From Cudoniella acicularis (Eukaryota > Ascomycota > Leotiomycetes > Helotiales > Helotiaceae), in NCBI GenBank assembly GCA_013054445.1, contig JAAMPI010000169.1, positions 1 through 56,903 on the forward strand: 56,903 nucleotides of DNA. The letters run 5' to 3'. Positions within the stretch are counted from its first letter, which is position 1. Every line of letters starts with the position of its first letter. This document shows positions 34,910-47,800 of this stretch, piece after piece. The notes below the pieces were generated by a model. That model was not told the origin of the DNA and searched no databases. It worked only from the letters and a program-made list of their open reading frames with translations. The translations under genes and the position numbers were made by a program.

Positions 34910-37900
34910 TCATTGAAGTTCTCGCATCTCTTCCAGGATGACTTTATACTGTTTCCTCTTTTTCGGCTTCCTACTTATGTATGTCTTCAGATGACCTAAG
35001 TATTTCGCTAATCTGGGCAACAGATAATTTTCTGACGTCCAAGCCAAAGCGATGTATCCAACACCCAAGGACAAAAGGAATGTTTTAAAATCCCAAGTCA
35101 TCTTTGTCAACTGCATGAAATTTGCTACTCCTTGAGAGGGATCGAAGAGTATGTACGCCGAAAATAGTAAGGCCACAACTATGGTGACCACAAAGGGCAC
35201 TGAAAAATATTAACACAGTTCGGAGCTGAAATGGTGATTGTAGAACTTACAATTATTTGCCATAGATTGACGAAACGGGGGCCCAACACTTAATACTATG
35301 CCAGACAAAATGTATTCAAAGCAAGACACCAAGAACAAAGTCGTGTTCTCCGAGTTCTCAACATTAGATTTTTCCTTGTTCAGTTTTGGTGGAATGTACC
35401 TGGTTTAGAAATTAGTATAGTTTGGAACAATTATGGAAGCTGCATACCAAGGTTGCCTTTGGACAGACTGGAAGGCGACGGCTTGGATCAATACACATAT
35501 GGCGATCTGCCCAAGCAGGGGCGTCAAGACTTTCCGAGATACCAGGTTTGCTGTTGGTCTCTTCTGACATAGTGTAGGAAATGGCCCAGTCCAACCCACT
35601 GCGACATGTTAGTGGATTCAATTTCGGAGTATGATCCAAGACTTACTGAAGATGGCAATTGGCAAAATCAGAAGAAGGTCAATGAACAGAAACTGAAGAT
35701 ATATTAGCATCATTAAAACCTTACATGAAACTATAGTGAATACCTGAAAATCTCCTAGATTCGATGCCGACGCATAGAGAAAGCTGACGGATGTGAATTG
35801 TATCGCAGAGTAAAGACTCATATACTTGAAGCAGCTGAAGCTAGTGACCAAAGCCGCGCGACCCTCCCTAAATAGTGTGTCAAAATTAGTCCTTCCAAAA
35901 TCGGGGTAGTAACTTACCTGATGACTTCTGGAACACAAGTGATGTCAAATATTCGACTTGTAAATGGAGCAGCGACCGAAGCCTCAGCCTCAGACAATGA
36001 GATACCTACGTCTGCAGCTTTCAGTGCTCCGCAGTCATTGGCTCCGTCACCACAGAAACCGCAACAATAATCGATGCTCTGGAGCTTTTCAACAAGTTCA
36101 TGTTTCTCATCGGGTGACATTCGAGCAAAAACCTGCCCGCAAACAAGCATCTAATGGTAGTGTTAGTAGAGTTCAGACAATTTTGCTTAAGGGCTGACCC
36201 TGTTCAGAACCACTGGTGGGGCGAAATCGATAATCCATCTGAATACATCCCCGCTCACTGCCAAAGAGTAATTTCTTAAATTTGAGATGTCATACGGAAG
36301 AGAGGCGTCACCTTCGGCAGGTGGTGGTAGTGGCTGGAAAAATCAGTCAGGGTTCAATATCACAGACACAGAACTAACCGTAAGGGTGTTTTCATCGAGT
36401 GTGTATATACTATTGTCGATACTTTCCCATGCCAGCCGGGCTTTTGGGTCCTGAAAATTGCCTGGAAAAGAATTAGCAACTTTGAAACATGAAGCGTTTC
36501 CAGCTTACCCTCGGAAAAATGTGGCACAAAGCAATGAGCGGTCCGGTCAATGAGGTTGCATTCCCTTGCAACACTGATAGCAGTTAGGATGTTGTCGCCA
36601 GTACACATGACTTTTCTAATGTTAGCTTCGGACAGCTCGTCCAGGACTCCAGATGTGCTTGGCTTCAGTTTATTTTCAAAAATGATAAACCCTAAGAAAT
36701 CTAAGCCTGTCTCGGCTTCTTCGCGTTTCATCTTTTGTACCTTCACCCAGTTGAGCTTCTTAATATGTTTAGTTGCACAAGCGATAACTCGGAAGCCTCT
36801 GTGAGTATAGTAAGCGAGTAGATCTTCGTAATCACTTGGGACTGTGGGTTCGTCAGCGAACGGCTCTCCATTCTTACTCGCCTGGGNTAATATTTATGAA
36901 CTCACAGCTATCTGGATGGCAAATGTCCTTCATGCATTCCGGTGCGCCCTTGACGTAAATGTCACAACCTAGAGAACCAAATTTCCTAACAACGACACTT
37001 GCTCTTCTAAGTTGGGACACGAACTCGAAAGATTTCAGGATCCCAAGTTCGATGGGTGAGCTCTGAAGCAGTATTAGCAACCATTTCGCTGTAGAAATAA
37101 AGGAGGCGCTCATACAGTCGTGTTTGACTGATCTGTATTATCGTCAATGTCGTACTCCATCCCAGCCGGGGGCCTGGCGATAGAGGGGGAGAGGCCTCCT
37201 TGCTCGTCGTCTTCGGGATCGCCAGACCTTTGCTCCCCTTCTTCGAAAGACCATCCAGTGAAATTGAACATTTTAAGATCAAGCGGATCACCTACAAGTT
37301 CACCATCTACGACTCGTAAAGAATGACAAGTCGTCATGGTGTAAAGTACTGCTTTGTGGGCATCATAAATTACGGTAGGGTCTCTCTCGTAGGCAGCGCC
37401 TGGGAGTAATGAGAGAGCATTGGGAAGTATATCGCTAAAGCGTTTGGAGGGTAGCTGTGTTACTCGAACCCCGAGGACGTCCAAACCATCTTCAGTGAGA
37501 GTTCCAGTTTTGTCGAAGCAGACAATGTCTAGTTTCCCGCCCACATTAACGCGCTGAGGACTAATGCAAAATATCTGCTTCTTTCTCAAGCGCGATAGAG
37601 CGAAATTGGTTCCAATTGTCAATGTTGCTGGTAAAGCTGGGGGTACCACAATGGTGATCAAATCTAGTGCTCGAACAATGATCAGATGCCAGGTGAGCTT
37701 TAATCGCACAAAGTTGACAAATGACGCTACGAAGCCTAGCATTGCAATTCCTCCCATGACCGATATGTATCGGAAAGAATCACGATAGAATTTGAATCCA
37801 GAGGGTTTTGGGAAGAGCATTGACCGCACAAGAGCCCCCTTGGTTGTGTTAAAGCCAGTTCTTACGGTCATGGCAAGGGCTACTGCTTCGTCATCCTTGT

Positions 37901-39746
37901 CGTCTTGTGGGCGTCTCGCACGAACAATTTTGGTGCCACAAAAAAGGAAATGGCGTGCTTGCTCGGGGGCAATGGAGGAAGCTGCTAAGTCGAGAAGTCG
38001 AAGTGATTCGTCGCTAGCTGGTACTTTAGAGACAGGCACGGATTCACCTATATTTGTTAGATTTGAGGTTGATTGGAATAGAAATAGTCTTACCAGTAAG
38101 CATGCTCTCGTTGACAATACAATCTCCAGCCAGCAGTATGCTGTCGCATGGGAATTGAGTGAGAGCAGGGTCAGTAACCTCGTAGACATCCCCTGGCACA
38201 AGTTCACTCGACGGAACGTAACGCCCTGACTTTCTTAGCGAATAAAATAGACGAGGCAAAACCTCAAATACTTACAGAAAGAATTCCGCAATACCCGAAC
38301 GTCGCATTCAAACCGTGATATCTCTCGAAGTCTCTTCATGGTCTATGGAAAATCAACGTGTGCATCCTGGGGATTTTGTAAGAGTCTACATACTGAACGT
38401 GTCTCAAGAAGAGTTGTTGTAATGCTCACAACTGAGATAAGGAAAATGCAGGCAGCATAGTAGTAGTATTCGTCGACGGACCAGAGAAATAAACTAGCAA
38501 TTTGAAAAACGTAGAAAGGATGGAATGCCTGCTATGGTGAGCGGTGGAGACACGATCAAGCCAGTATAGAGAACAAACCTCATCGATAAGGAGTTGGGGA
38601 ATTGTCTTCTGTTTGATATCGATCAAATTCTTCCCAAAGACAAGCTCACGAATTTCCTTTTCTTCTCCATCTATTCCAGCACGAATGGATTTAACATCTA
38701 TCCAAGCCGGGTCCTTCCAACTGTTGGTAAGTATAAATCGGTCTCTCAGGGGATGGAAGGAAAAGCGCATGTATCGGTAGTCAATTATTCGAAGGTCTTC
38801 AAGGACCGGATCGTCATCCTCGTCGTACGAAAAGGTATATTTCTTTTCCGAGGAACCGAAAACCGTTGATAGTGAACGCCCGTATTCTTTTGACTCTACA
38901 TTTTGAACAACAAACTCCCCCCCATTGATTCTACTTCTGTTAGCATGGCTCACCACTATCAAGCTCTGAAACATAAGTTTGCGTGCCAAATGATGTCTTC
39001 ATTCAATTTAGGGGCATAGCGCTTACCTCAATCACAACCCAGCTACAATCCCGGAGCGCACATGCCTTGCCAACAATCCCAACTTGCCACCGAGGCAGCC
39101 AACGAAGAAGAAGGTATCCAAGACCAAGTGTAAGAACGCATATCGTTGTATACATAGCGGATCCTAGGGTTGAGTTTCGAAAGCCGGCTACAACGATTGT
39201 CAAATCTTCCGTAATGATGTATATCTTCTGACTTGTGCGATGGCCTCGTCCGAAATTGCTGCCCTCAGTTCTCATACTGTCACTCCGAAGAAGATGGTCA
39301 TGTACTGATGCCCTAGAATTTCCAGAAGACGTCCTTCTCATTGTTGCCAACTCGCCGGCTTCTAAATCGACAGAATCATTCTCCTCGAATTGTATTTCGG
39401 ATTCGTCATCTAAAATTGCACTGTCATTCTCCGGTGACTGCAAAGCTTCCTGTTCCGCGTCGTCCTCTTCCTGGTAATAAGTGAAGCTGGCTGTAGAGTC
39501 TGCTCGGCCGCGACGATGGGCAAAGGAGGAGACGCTGCTTGGAACGCTTTCGCCCATTGGGCCCGCAAACATCTCGTCCTGTGCCATCTCTACCTCATCG
39601 AGGAAGCTCGCTGTCGACAAATTCGAATCGCGCCTGTGTAATGGAGCGAAGCTCCCATTATTCCCCCCATTTGGCCCTGGGCCCCCATTCGGACGTTCAC
39701 TGCTGCGTCGCCCATGGCGGATAGGAATCCCTTGGCTAGGATCCAT
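34910..39746 (-). CDS. YPK9: P5B-type cation/polyamine ATPase (Ypk9/ATP13A2 family), 1358 aa, 16 exons
   Basis: Vacuolar P-type ATPase; relatives export polyamines from the lysosome and affect Mn tolerance. Exons, 5' to 3': 39746-39027, 38965-38579, 38531-38394, 38342-38276, 38225-38094, 38047-37116, 37062-36906, 36841-36509, 36461-36379, 36333-36199, 36150-35918, 35867-35744, 35692-35647, 35598-35448, 35399-35251, 35199-34910 (sum 4077). The N-terminus is a long, acidic, Ser-rich cytosolic region. Motifs: [10 protein letters not shown] (actuator), [13 protein letters not shown] (the P5B signature PPALP), phosphorylation site [12 protein letters not shown], nucleotide region [15 protein letters not shown], hinge [19 protein letters not shown]. 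Several C-terminal membrane segments follow ([31 protein letters not shown]). The ambiguous base at 36887 falls in an intron (36842-36905), so the protein is unaffected. Confidence 0.94.
36887..36887. other. ambiguous base N
   Basis: A single unresolved base within an intron of the P5B ATPase gene; without coding effect under the model given here. Confidence 0.85.
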
Positions 39747-40111
39747 TCCTGTTTCTCTTGTGGCGCACCCACTCGTGTCGATGTTCCTATGTAGTAGTGG
39801 TCATAATGAATTGGAATGAACTGGATTGCTTGACCTACTACTCGATTAGAGCCTTATCGGTTTGGAGCAGAAGTTGTAGCCGACAGGTGTGAACCGAGGG
39901 TGTGAACCGAGGAAGGATCGACGTGAACCGATCAGTCAGTACTAAAACTCAACAATTGAGAAACTAACAAGATAATTGACAACGCGGGATCTCTTTCAAC
40001 CTCTCACAAACACTTTTCCGCGTCCTCCGTCGCACACAAAAACACCCCAAGATCTTCCTTCGAGGGTCTCATCTTGTGCACTCCCTCGTTACTAGTCAGC
40101 AATCCTTCAAA
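39747..40111. promoter_or_regulatory. shared divergent promoter of the P5B ATPase and NAP1
   Basis: 365 bases between two divergent starts, carrying a cluster of GTGAACCGA words (listed separately). Confidence 0.55.
39886..39931. repeat. tandem GGTGTGAACCGAG plus a third GTGAACCGA
   Basis: Two perfect back-to-back 13-base copies (39886-39898, 39899-39911) and a third copy of the 9-base core GTGAACCGA at 39923-39931. Core spacings are 13 and 21 bases. They lie midway between two divergent genes, which suggests a protein-binding site array. Confidence 0.85.
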
Positions 40112-41532
40112 ATGTCTGAAATACCAAAGAAACAAAATCTCCAAACAGCCCCGTAAGTTAACGAACCCCCCACCGCATCGCCACGAAGATATTTCCAGCT
40201 GACTCTGCGACGCAGCACTCCTCAAAATACTCCTGCCCAGAATGCTCCCATCTCATCGCATGCTCAGCAGCCTGGAGTTGGTACCATCAAGGAAGGTATA
40301 CAGATCACCATTACCCCTCACCGAGATTTATTTTTATTCACTAACGCGTCGTAGAGGAGTTTGATCGCGCCACTGCCGCTTCGATCTTTGCGCAAAATCC
40401 AAAGCTCGTCCAAATGATACAAGGCAAGCTTGGCTCTCTGGTTGGCCGATCATCTGGCTATGTCGAATCCCTTCCCGCACCTGTCCGACGACGTGTCGCT
40501 GGCCTCAAGGGCGTACAAAAGGAGCATTCGAAGCTTGAGGCTGAGTTTCAAGAGGAGGTTTTGGAGCTAGAGAAGAAATACTTTGCCAAATTTACTCCTC
40601 TGTACCAGAAGCGAGCTCAAATCGTAAACGGTGCCGCTGAGCCTACTGCCGATGAGGTCAAAGCTGGCGAGGAAGATGAGGAGCCAAGCGAGACGGAGTC
40701 AGCAGAGAAGCCAGAGGAGACCGCTGAGAGCGTAAAGGGTATTCCAGAATTCTGGCTATCCGCTATGAAAAACCAGGTTTCCCTTGCCGAGATGATTACC
40801 GATAGAGACGAGGCCGCTTTGAAGGATTTGGTCGACGTCCAAATGGAGTACCTTGATAAGCCTGGTTTCCGCTTGATCTTCCAGTTTGCTGAGAATGAGT
40901 TCTTCACCAACAAGACAATTACGAAGACCTACTTCTATCAAAATGAGAGCGGCTATGGAGGAGACTTTATTTACGACCACGCTGAGGGTGATAAAATCGA
41001 CTGGAAGGCTGGCAAGGATTTGACTGTTCGCGTTGAGAGCAAGAAGCAGCGCAACAAGAGTAAGTCTAAATTTCTGAGTACCTAGCCTCCTGTTTACTGA
41101 TGACACGTCAGATACAAAGCAAACTCGAGTTGTCAAGAAGACTGTCCCCACGGAGTCATTCTTCAACTTCTTCAACCCACCCAAAGCACCAACGGATGAG
41201 GATGATGATGATGCCGCCAGTGACATTGAGGAGCGCCTCGAGCTTGACTACCAGTTGGGTGAAGACATCAAGGAGAAGCTTATTCCCCGTGCAATTGATT
41301 GGTTCACTGGTGAGGCTCTTCAATTTGAGGAGATGGAGGAGGATATGGAGGAGGGTGATTTCGAGGACGAGGATGATGAGGAAGATGATGAGGATGAGGA
41401 TCACGATGATGAGGATGAGTCTGATGATGACGTGAGTTTTCAACTTCCTGCTCCAAGCCAGCCGCACTAACCAAACCACAGGACGATGCGGCGAAGCCAA
41501 AGCAAGAGGCCGCTGAGTGCAAGCAGAGCTAA
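40112..41532 (+). CDS. NAP1: nucleosome assembly protein 1, 398 aa
   Basis: Histone H2A-H2B chaperone shuttling between nucleus and cytoplasm. Exons: 40112-40152, 40216-40295, 40355-41059, 41112-41431, 41482-41532 (sum 1197). Segments: [82 protein letters not shown] and [20 protein letters not shown], all in family order. The C-terminus is a long Asp/Glu run followed by AAECKQS; the last four residues CKQS form a CAAX-like farnesylation box, as in other NAP1 proteins (CKQQ type). Nothing is broken. Confidence 0.96.
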
Positions 41533-42044
41533 GCGCAATATTAAGTGCGCGCTCACTGATACATGGTTTGGCTCTTTTTCAGTTGCCTCTCAGACGCTAC
41601 TCGCCTGGTTACGAAACAATACTAGGCGTGGATTTGGGAGGGTTGATTTTGCACTTGCATAGGTGTTTTTCTCCACGCATGATGACCTGCTTTTCTCCTT
41701 CTAGACTAATCAGCTCTTTGGAGCCAGCTCTCCGAATGTGGTTGTGCTGCATCACTCCATACATGCAAATATCGCAAAGGCGTTCTCCGTAGATCTGTCA
41801 AATGAAAAGTTGACCTACCCAATACCCCGCCTCAATTTGAACGGTGAAATTTTCTAAGTTGCTGTGGATATAAAATGGCCGCCGCTGTGCGGCGGGGTGC
41901 AGTCCCGATTGGCGCAAGGCTGACTGGCTTGGTGGGGTGGCTAAACTCTCAGCCTTGCATTGACGCCATCTTTTGCTATGAAAACTTCAATCCCGAACTG
42001 ACTCACTAAACATTTCCCCATCCTTTCACAACAAAGACGCAAAA
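41533..42044. other. intergenic; NAP1 3' side and 3PGDH promoter
   Basis: 512 bases. A GC-rich patch (GGCCGCCGCTGTGCGGCGGGG, around 41877-41897) contains a CCGC/GCGG inverted repeat. No gene is seen. Confidence 0.45.
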
Positions 42045-43828
42045 ATGGCTACTCCAGCAGTAAACATTGTTCCTTCCTCAACCAGATTGGCAACTACCTC
42101 ATCGCACACTCTCAGCGTCTCTACTTCGCCTACCGCAACTTTCACAAGCCCCCCGTCAAGCTTCGGTGGGTCGCGAATCTCTCGCACCACAACGGCCCCA
42201 AAACACCTAAAGCCATTCGACACTCAAGATATCAAAATCTTGCTTTTGGAGAATGTTAACCAGAGCGGTCGGGATATTCTCTCTAGACAGGGATATCAAG
42301 TTGAAGCTCTGAAATCCTCCTTGCCCGAAGATCAGTTGATTGAGAAGATCCGGTGGGGCAAAACCCTTGTCAGCCACAATTTTTGTTTGGAACCTGACTG
42401 ACTTTCAATAATTTAGCGACGTTCATGTCATTGGAATCAGATCTAAAACTAAACTCACCGAGAAAGTTCTTCGCGAGGCAAAAAACTTGATTGTCGTGGG
42501 CTGCTTTTGCATCGGAACCAACCAAGTGGATCTGGAATACGCAGCAAGGCACGGGATCGCAGTGTTCAACAGCCCTTTTGCCAATTCTAGAAGTGTCGCC
42601 GAACTGGTAATTGCTGAGATCATTGTTCTTGCTCGTCAGTTAGGTGATCGTTCCAATGAGCTGCACAATGGTACTTGGAACAAGGTCAGCGCAAAATGCT
42701 GGGAGATCCGGGGCAAGACCCTTGGTTTGTGCACACCTTTTCCCTTATATGAAGGCTTGACCAGCTAATCAGATCTCCCAGGCATTATTGGGTATGGACA
42801 TATAGGATCTCAATTGTCGGTTCTTGCCGAGGCCATGGGCATGTCGGTGATTTACTACGATGTCTTGAATTTGATGGCATTAGGTACCGCCAAACAGGTT
42901 CCTACCCTTGAAGCCCTTCTCAACTCCGCCGATTTCGTGACCTGCCACGTTCCGGAGCTACCTGAGACAAAAAATATGATTGCGGCACCACAGTTTGAGC
43001 AAATGAAGCAGGGAAGTTACTTGATCAATGCCAGTCGTGGTACCGTGGTAGACATCCCAGCTCTTATCAACGCATCTCGAAGTGGAAAGATTGCAGGTGC
43101 AGCATTGGACGTGTATCCCAACGAGCCTGGTGGAAATGGGGACTATTTCACCAATAGCCTTAACTACTGGGCCGAAGATCTCCGAAATCTCAAGAATATC
43201 ATTCTCTCGCCTCATATTGGAGGAAGCACAGAGGAGGCACAGCGTGCAATTGGTGTTGAGGGTAAGGATTTTGTTCCCATCAACTGATTTTTCTTGCTAA
43301 GCAAATACAGTTGGCGAGGCTCTTGTCAGATACGTCAATTCAGGTGTAACACTTGGAGCTGTAAATCTCCCCGAAGTCAACCTACGGTCTTTAACATTAG
43401 ACGAGCCAAACCACGCAAGAGTGAGTCTTGTCCACCTTAAATGACGTAACTTGCTCACAATTACAGGTTATTTACATCCATCACAATGTTCCGGGTGTTT
43501 TGAGAAAAGGTGGAAACTCCTTCTGGGTCGACTTGAGTTTCCAATGCTAATGCAGAGTTAGTTAACGAAATTCTTGGGGATCATAACGTTGATAAGCAAA
43601 TCACCGATAACAAAGGAGATGTGAGCTAAAATGTCCTGGATGTTTCTCTCTTGATTCTAATATTTGACTAGGTTGCGTATCTTATGGCTGATATCAGTGA
43701 CGTTGCTTCCAGCGAGATCAAAGATATCTCAGATCAGCTAGAAGCTCTAAGCTGTGAGTTGCATGTATCCAGTAAGGATGAGGAAGCTGACAAGGATAGC
43801 TCGAATTTTAACACGTGTCCTTTATTAA
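42045..43828 (+). CDS. SER3: D-3-phosphoglycerate dehydrogenase, 472 aa
   Basis: First enzyme of serine synthesis: oxidises 3-phosphoglycerate to 3-phosphohydroxypyruvate with NAD+. Exons: 42045-42352, 42417-42724, 42782-43261, 43311-43420, 43467-43509, 43562-43620, 43672-43753, 43800-43828 (sum 1419). A Ser/Thr-rich N-terminal extension (about 55 residues) precedes KILLLENVNQSGRDIL. Then come GCFCIGTNQVDLEYAARHGI, FNSPFANSRSVAELVI, the NAD-binding loop LGIIGYGHIGSQ, INASRGTVVDIPAL, and the catalytic His in LSPHIGGSTEEAQ. The C-terminal ACT domain (VIYIHHNVPGVLRK, VAYLMADISDV) ends SSRILTRVLY, recovered by splicing into a 29-base last exon. Confidence 0.95.
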
Positions 43829-44886
43829 TCTCGAGGATGTTGTAAAAATGGAATGGTGGATATTTGGGGATTGCATTCAACAGGAGCAAAGGGCGCATTG
43901 GGATGGTGATCCCTTCAACATACAAAATGGATCTTTAGAGGGAAGAGTATAGAAAACAATTGGATTTTTTTCACCTTTGGACTTTCCACCTTTAGGAGCT
44001 TGAAAATTACTACGACATTCAGCTTTAACCAGGAAATTTATTGCGCGCATTGTCCGAGAAACAAACAGGTTCACTCCTGTTGCTAGCCTTAGCGAGTTAT
44101 GCATTAAAGTTGTGTTTTTTGTTTGGCGGCCAAAGAGCACTCACAAATAGGTAAGAATGAGAGACAACGAAATTCAAGCTCATAGGGTGATGGGGTCAGG
44201 ATATGACGAGAAATCGGGGTAGTGTCGGTTTTTTAGATCATCTGAAGAAATATACGCAGGGAGGTTGGCTGAACTTAAAGTTGAACGCTGCCAAGCAGGC
44301 CAGCCACGTGAAATCACGCCCCCATGAAACATACCGGTAGGCGGTGAACAGGTTGTGACTGTCTCAAGAATGTGAATCAGCAGACAAACTAGCTGCGTTG
44401 TCGACTAGCTAGAAAGACTTCTTATCAAACGCTTACCTCAAGCCTGAAATACGATGCTACTGCAGACAATGTTTGCATCCTAATATTCTTGCAGCTTGAA
44501 AGAAAAAAAGCTCAACGGCTCCTCAACAGCAGCCAGCCCCTTTTCACCTTTCGCTACCTGAAAATAGCGGGCTGCAGCGCTAGTCGGCCGCGAACCCCTG
44601 CCGTGTCCGTGCATAGAACTACGCGACCTTTGGGAGACTGAGAAAGCAATTATTCTGCTCCGACTTCACTCCTGACTGAACCCGATGAACCTCATTGCTG
44701 ACAGCCTGCAAAGACTCCGAGCCTTCTGCAGCTACTTATCAACATTCTAATAATCGATCTTTTACCTCGGTCCTCAGTGTCACTCTATTGTTCATGCTGG
44801 GTGCACCTGCGGCACTCCCAAACAGCTTGTTCTGCCAGCGAAGGACGTCAAGAGGAGGGTAGTGAAGTTCTGTCGAGACAGCCTCG
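43829..44886. other. intergenic; 3PGDH 3' side and myosin promoter
   Basis: 1058 bases. No family is recognised in either strand. The last 400 bases are presumably the myosin promoter and leader. Confidence 0.5.
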
Positions 44887-47800
44887 ATGGCGCACAGTTA
44901 TGATGTTGGCACCAGAGCCTGGCAGCCAGATGCTACGGAGGGATGGGTGGCATCCGAGGTCATCTCGAAGACCGCGAATGGTGACAAAGTGTCTCTTGTT
45001 TTTAATCTAGCAAACGGGGAGGTTTGTCGATCCATCACCCCGAGAGAGAATCTATGCTAACCATAAGGGGCCCTTATAGACCAAGACGATAGAAACGACT
45101 GAAGAAGCATTAGCTGCAGATGATAACTCGAGTCTCCCCCCTTTGATGAACCCGACGATGCTCGAAGCTAGCGATGACCTAACAAACTTATCACATCTTA
45201 ACGAACCAGCGGGTACACAGTATTCTTCATAGGGTCTCTATTGCCGTGGCTGACAGATTTGTCTAGTGCTACAAGCTATCAAGTTACGGTATTCGCAGAA
45301 GGAGATATACACATATAGTGGCATCGTGCTTATCGCGACGAACCCTTTCGCTAGAGTAGATTCTCTCTATGTTCCTGGTATGGTGCAAGTATATGCTGGC
45401 AAGCAAAGAGCAACACAAGCGCCTCATTTGTTCGCCATTGCAGAAGAAGCTTTCGCGTAAGTCACCCAGATACTATATAAGGTCACATCTAACATCTGCC
45501 TAGTGACATGCTTCGGAGTGGTAAAAACCAGACAGTCGTAGTTTCCGGGGAGTCTGGAGCTGGTAAAACTGTTAGTGCCAAATATATAATGCGATATTTT
45601 GCTACTCGAGAATCCCCCGACCAACCTGGGACACGAACGAAGAGGGGAGCGGAAACCATGAGCGAAACGGAAGAGCAAATTCTGGCAACGAACCCTATCA
45701 TGGAAGCCTTTGGCAACGCGAAGACGACAAGAAACGACAACTCATCTCGATTTGGTAAATACATTGAAATCATGTTTGACGAGAAAACCAACATCATTGG
45801 GGCAAAGATTCGGACATATCTTCTTGAACGCTCGAGACTAGTCTTCCAACCTTTGAAGGAACGAAACTACCACATTTTCTACCAACTCGTCGCGGGAGCA
45901 AGCGAGGCAGAGAGACAGGCTCTCGAGCTTCTTCCTGTAGAACAATTCGAATATCTGAATCAAGGGAGCGCTCCAGTTATCGACGGTGTTGATGATAAGG
46001 CAGAGTTCGAGGCCTTAAAAAAAGTCACTCACCACAATCGGAGTTGATAGCGGCCAGCAAGGCGAGATCTTCAAACTTCTTGCCGCGCTGCTCCATCTTG
46101 GAAACGTAAAAATCACAGCTTCGAGAACCGACTCTGTACTAGCATCTACTGAACCTTCCCTAGAGAAAGCTACCGCCATTCTTGGTGTAGATCCTGTCGA
46201 ATTTGCAAAATGGACGGTCAAGAAGCAGTTGATTACGAGGGGAGAAAAAATCACGTCAAATCTAACGCAACAGCAGGCAATCGTCGTACGAGACTCCGTG
46301 GCCAAGTTTGTTTATTCAAGTCTTTTTGACTGGCTTGTGGAAAATATCAACCGAGCTCTAGCAACAGAAGAGGTTCTAGCTCGCGTGAAATCCTTCATTG
46401 GTGTTCTAGATATTTACGGATTCGAGCACTTTGCCAAAAACTCTTTCGAACAATTCTGCATCAACTACGCCAACGAGAAACTGCAACAAGAATTCAACGC
46501 ACATGTCTTCAAATTGGAGCAGGAAGAGTATTTGAAGGAACAAATTGACTGGACATTTATTGATTTCTCAGACAATCAACCTTGCATAGATCTGATTGAA
46601 GGAAGACTCGGCATATTATCTTTGCTTGACGAAGAATCCAGGTTGCCTATGGGTTCCGATGAGCAGTTTGTGAACAAGCTCCATCACAACTACGCCGCGG
46701 ATAAAAACAAGTTCTATAAGAAACCTCGATTCGGGAAATCCTCCTTTACGGTCTGCCATTATGCCATCGACGTTACTTACGAGTCCGATGGCTTTATCGA
46801 CAAGAATAGGGACACTGTACCTGATGAGCACATGACTGTTTTGAAGGCATCATCGAATAAGTTCTTGGGACAAGTTTTGGAGGCTGCATCTGCTGTCCGT
46901 GAAAAAGATACAGCTTCAGCCTCCTCTGCTGCTGTGAAGCCTGCCGCTGGTCGAAGAATTGGTGTCGCTGTAAATCGAAAACCAACGCTTGGTGGCATCT
47001 TCAAATCTTCCCTTATCGAACTAATGCACACCATCAACAACACAGATGTCCACTATATCCGATGCATAAAGCCCAATGAAAGCAAAGAATCATGGGTTTT
47101 CGAAGGTCCCATGGTATTGAGCCAGCTTCGGGCATGTGGTGTTCTTGAGACCGTCAGGATTAGTTGTGCAGGTTATCCTACCAGATGGACATATGAAGAA
47201 TTCGCTCTGAGATATTACATGTTGGTGCCTTCAACATCGTGGACTTCGGAAATCCGAGACATGGCGAATAAAATTTTGGTGAAGGCTCTGGGAACCAGCA
47301 ATGGACAGGGTCTTGACAAATACCAGCTTGGTTTGACGAAGATCTTCTTTAGAGCAGGCATGTTGGCCTTTCTAGAAAACCTACGGACAACACGACTCAA
47401 CGACTGCGCGATAATGATCCAGAAGAATCTCAAAGCCAAATACTATCGCCGCAAATATATCGAGGCCCGTTCTGCCATCTTACTCTTCCAATCCGTTACA
47501 AGGGCCCACCTCGCTCGTAAGCATGCCCAGGAGACCAGGAAGATCAAGGCCGCTACGACCATTCAGAGAGTATGGCGTGGCCAAAAGCAGAGAAAGCGCT
47601 TCAATATCATCCGTAACAATGTTATCCTTGCCCAGGCCGCTGCTAAGGGTTTCCTTCGAAGACGTGAGATCATGGATACACGACTTGGAAATGCTGCGGT
47701 CCTGATCCAAAGAAACTGGCGCTCAAGGCAGCAAATGAAGAGTTGGAGACAATACCGACGCAAAATCGTCATTATTCAGAGCTTATGGAGAGGTAAGTCG

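Noticed and set aside
42353..42416. Continuing the first exon of 3PGDH to the stop at about 42401
   Set aside because: Splicing at GTGGGG...TTTAG restores the conserved IRDVHVIGIRSKT and the remainder of the enzyme.
46024..46050. A very short intron explaining the myosin frame break
   Set aside because: GTCACT...GATAG would be under 30 bases, and its removal does not give family sequence; a single surplus A does.
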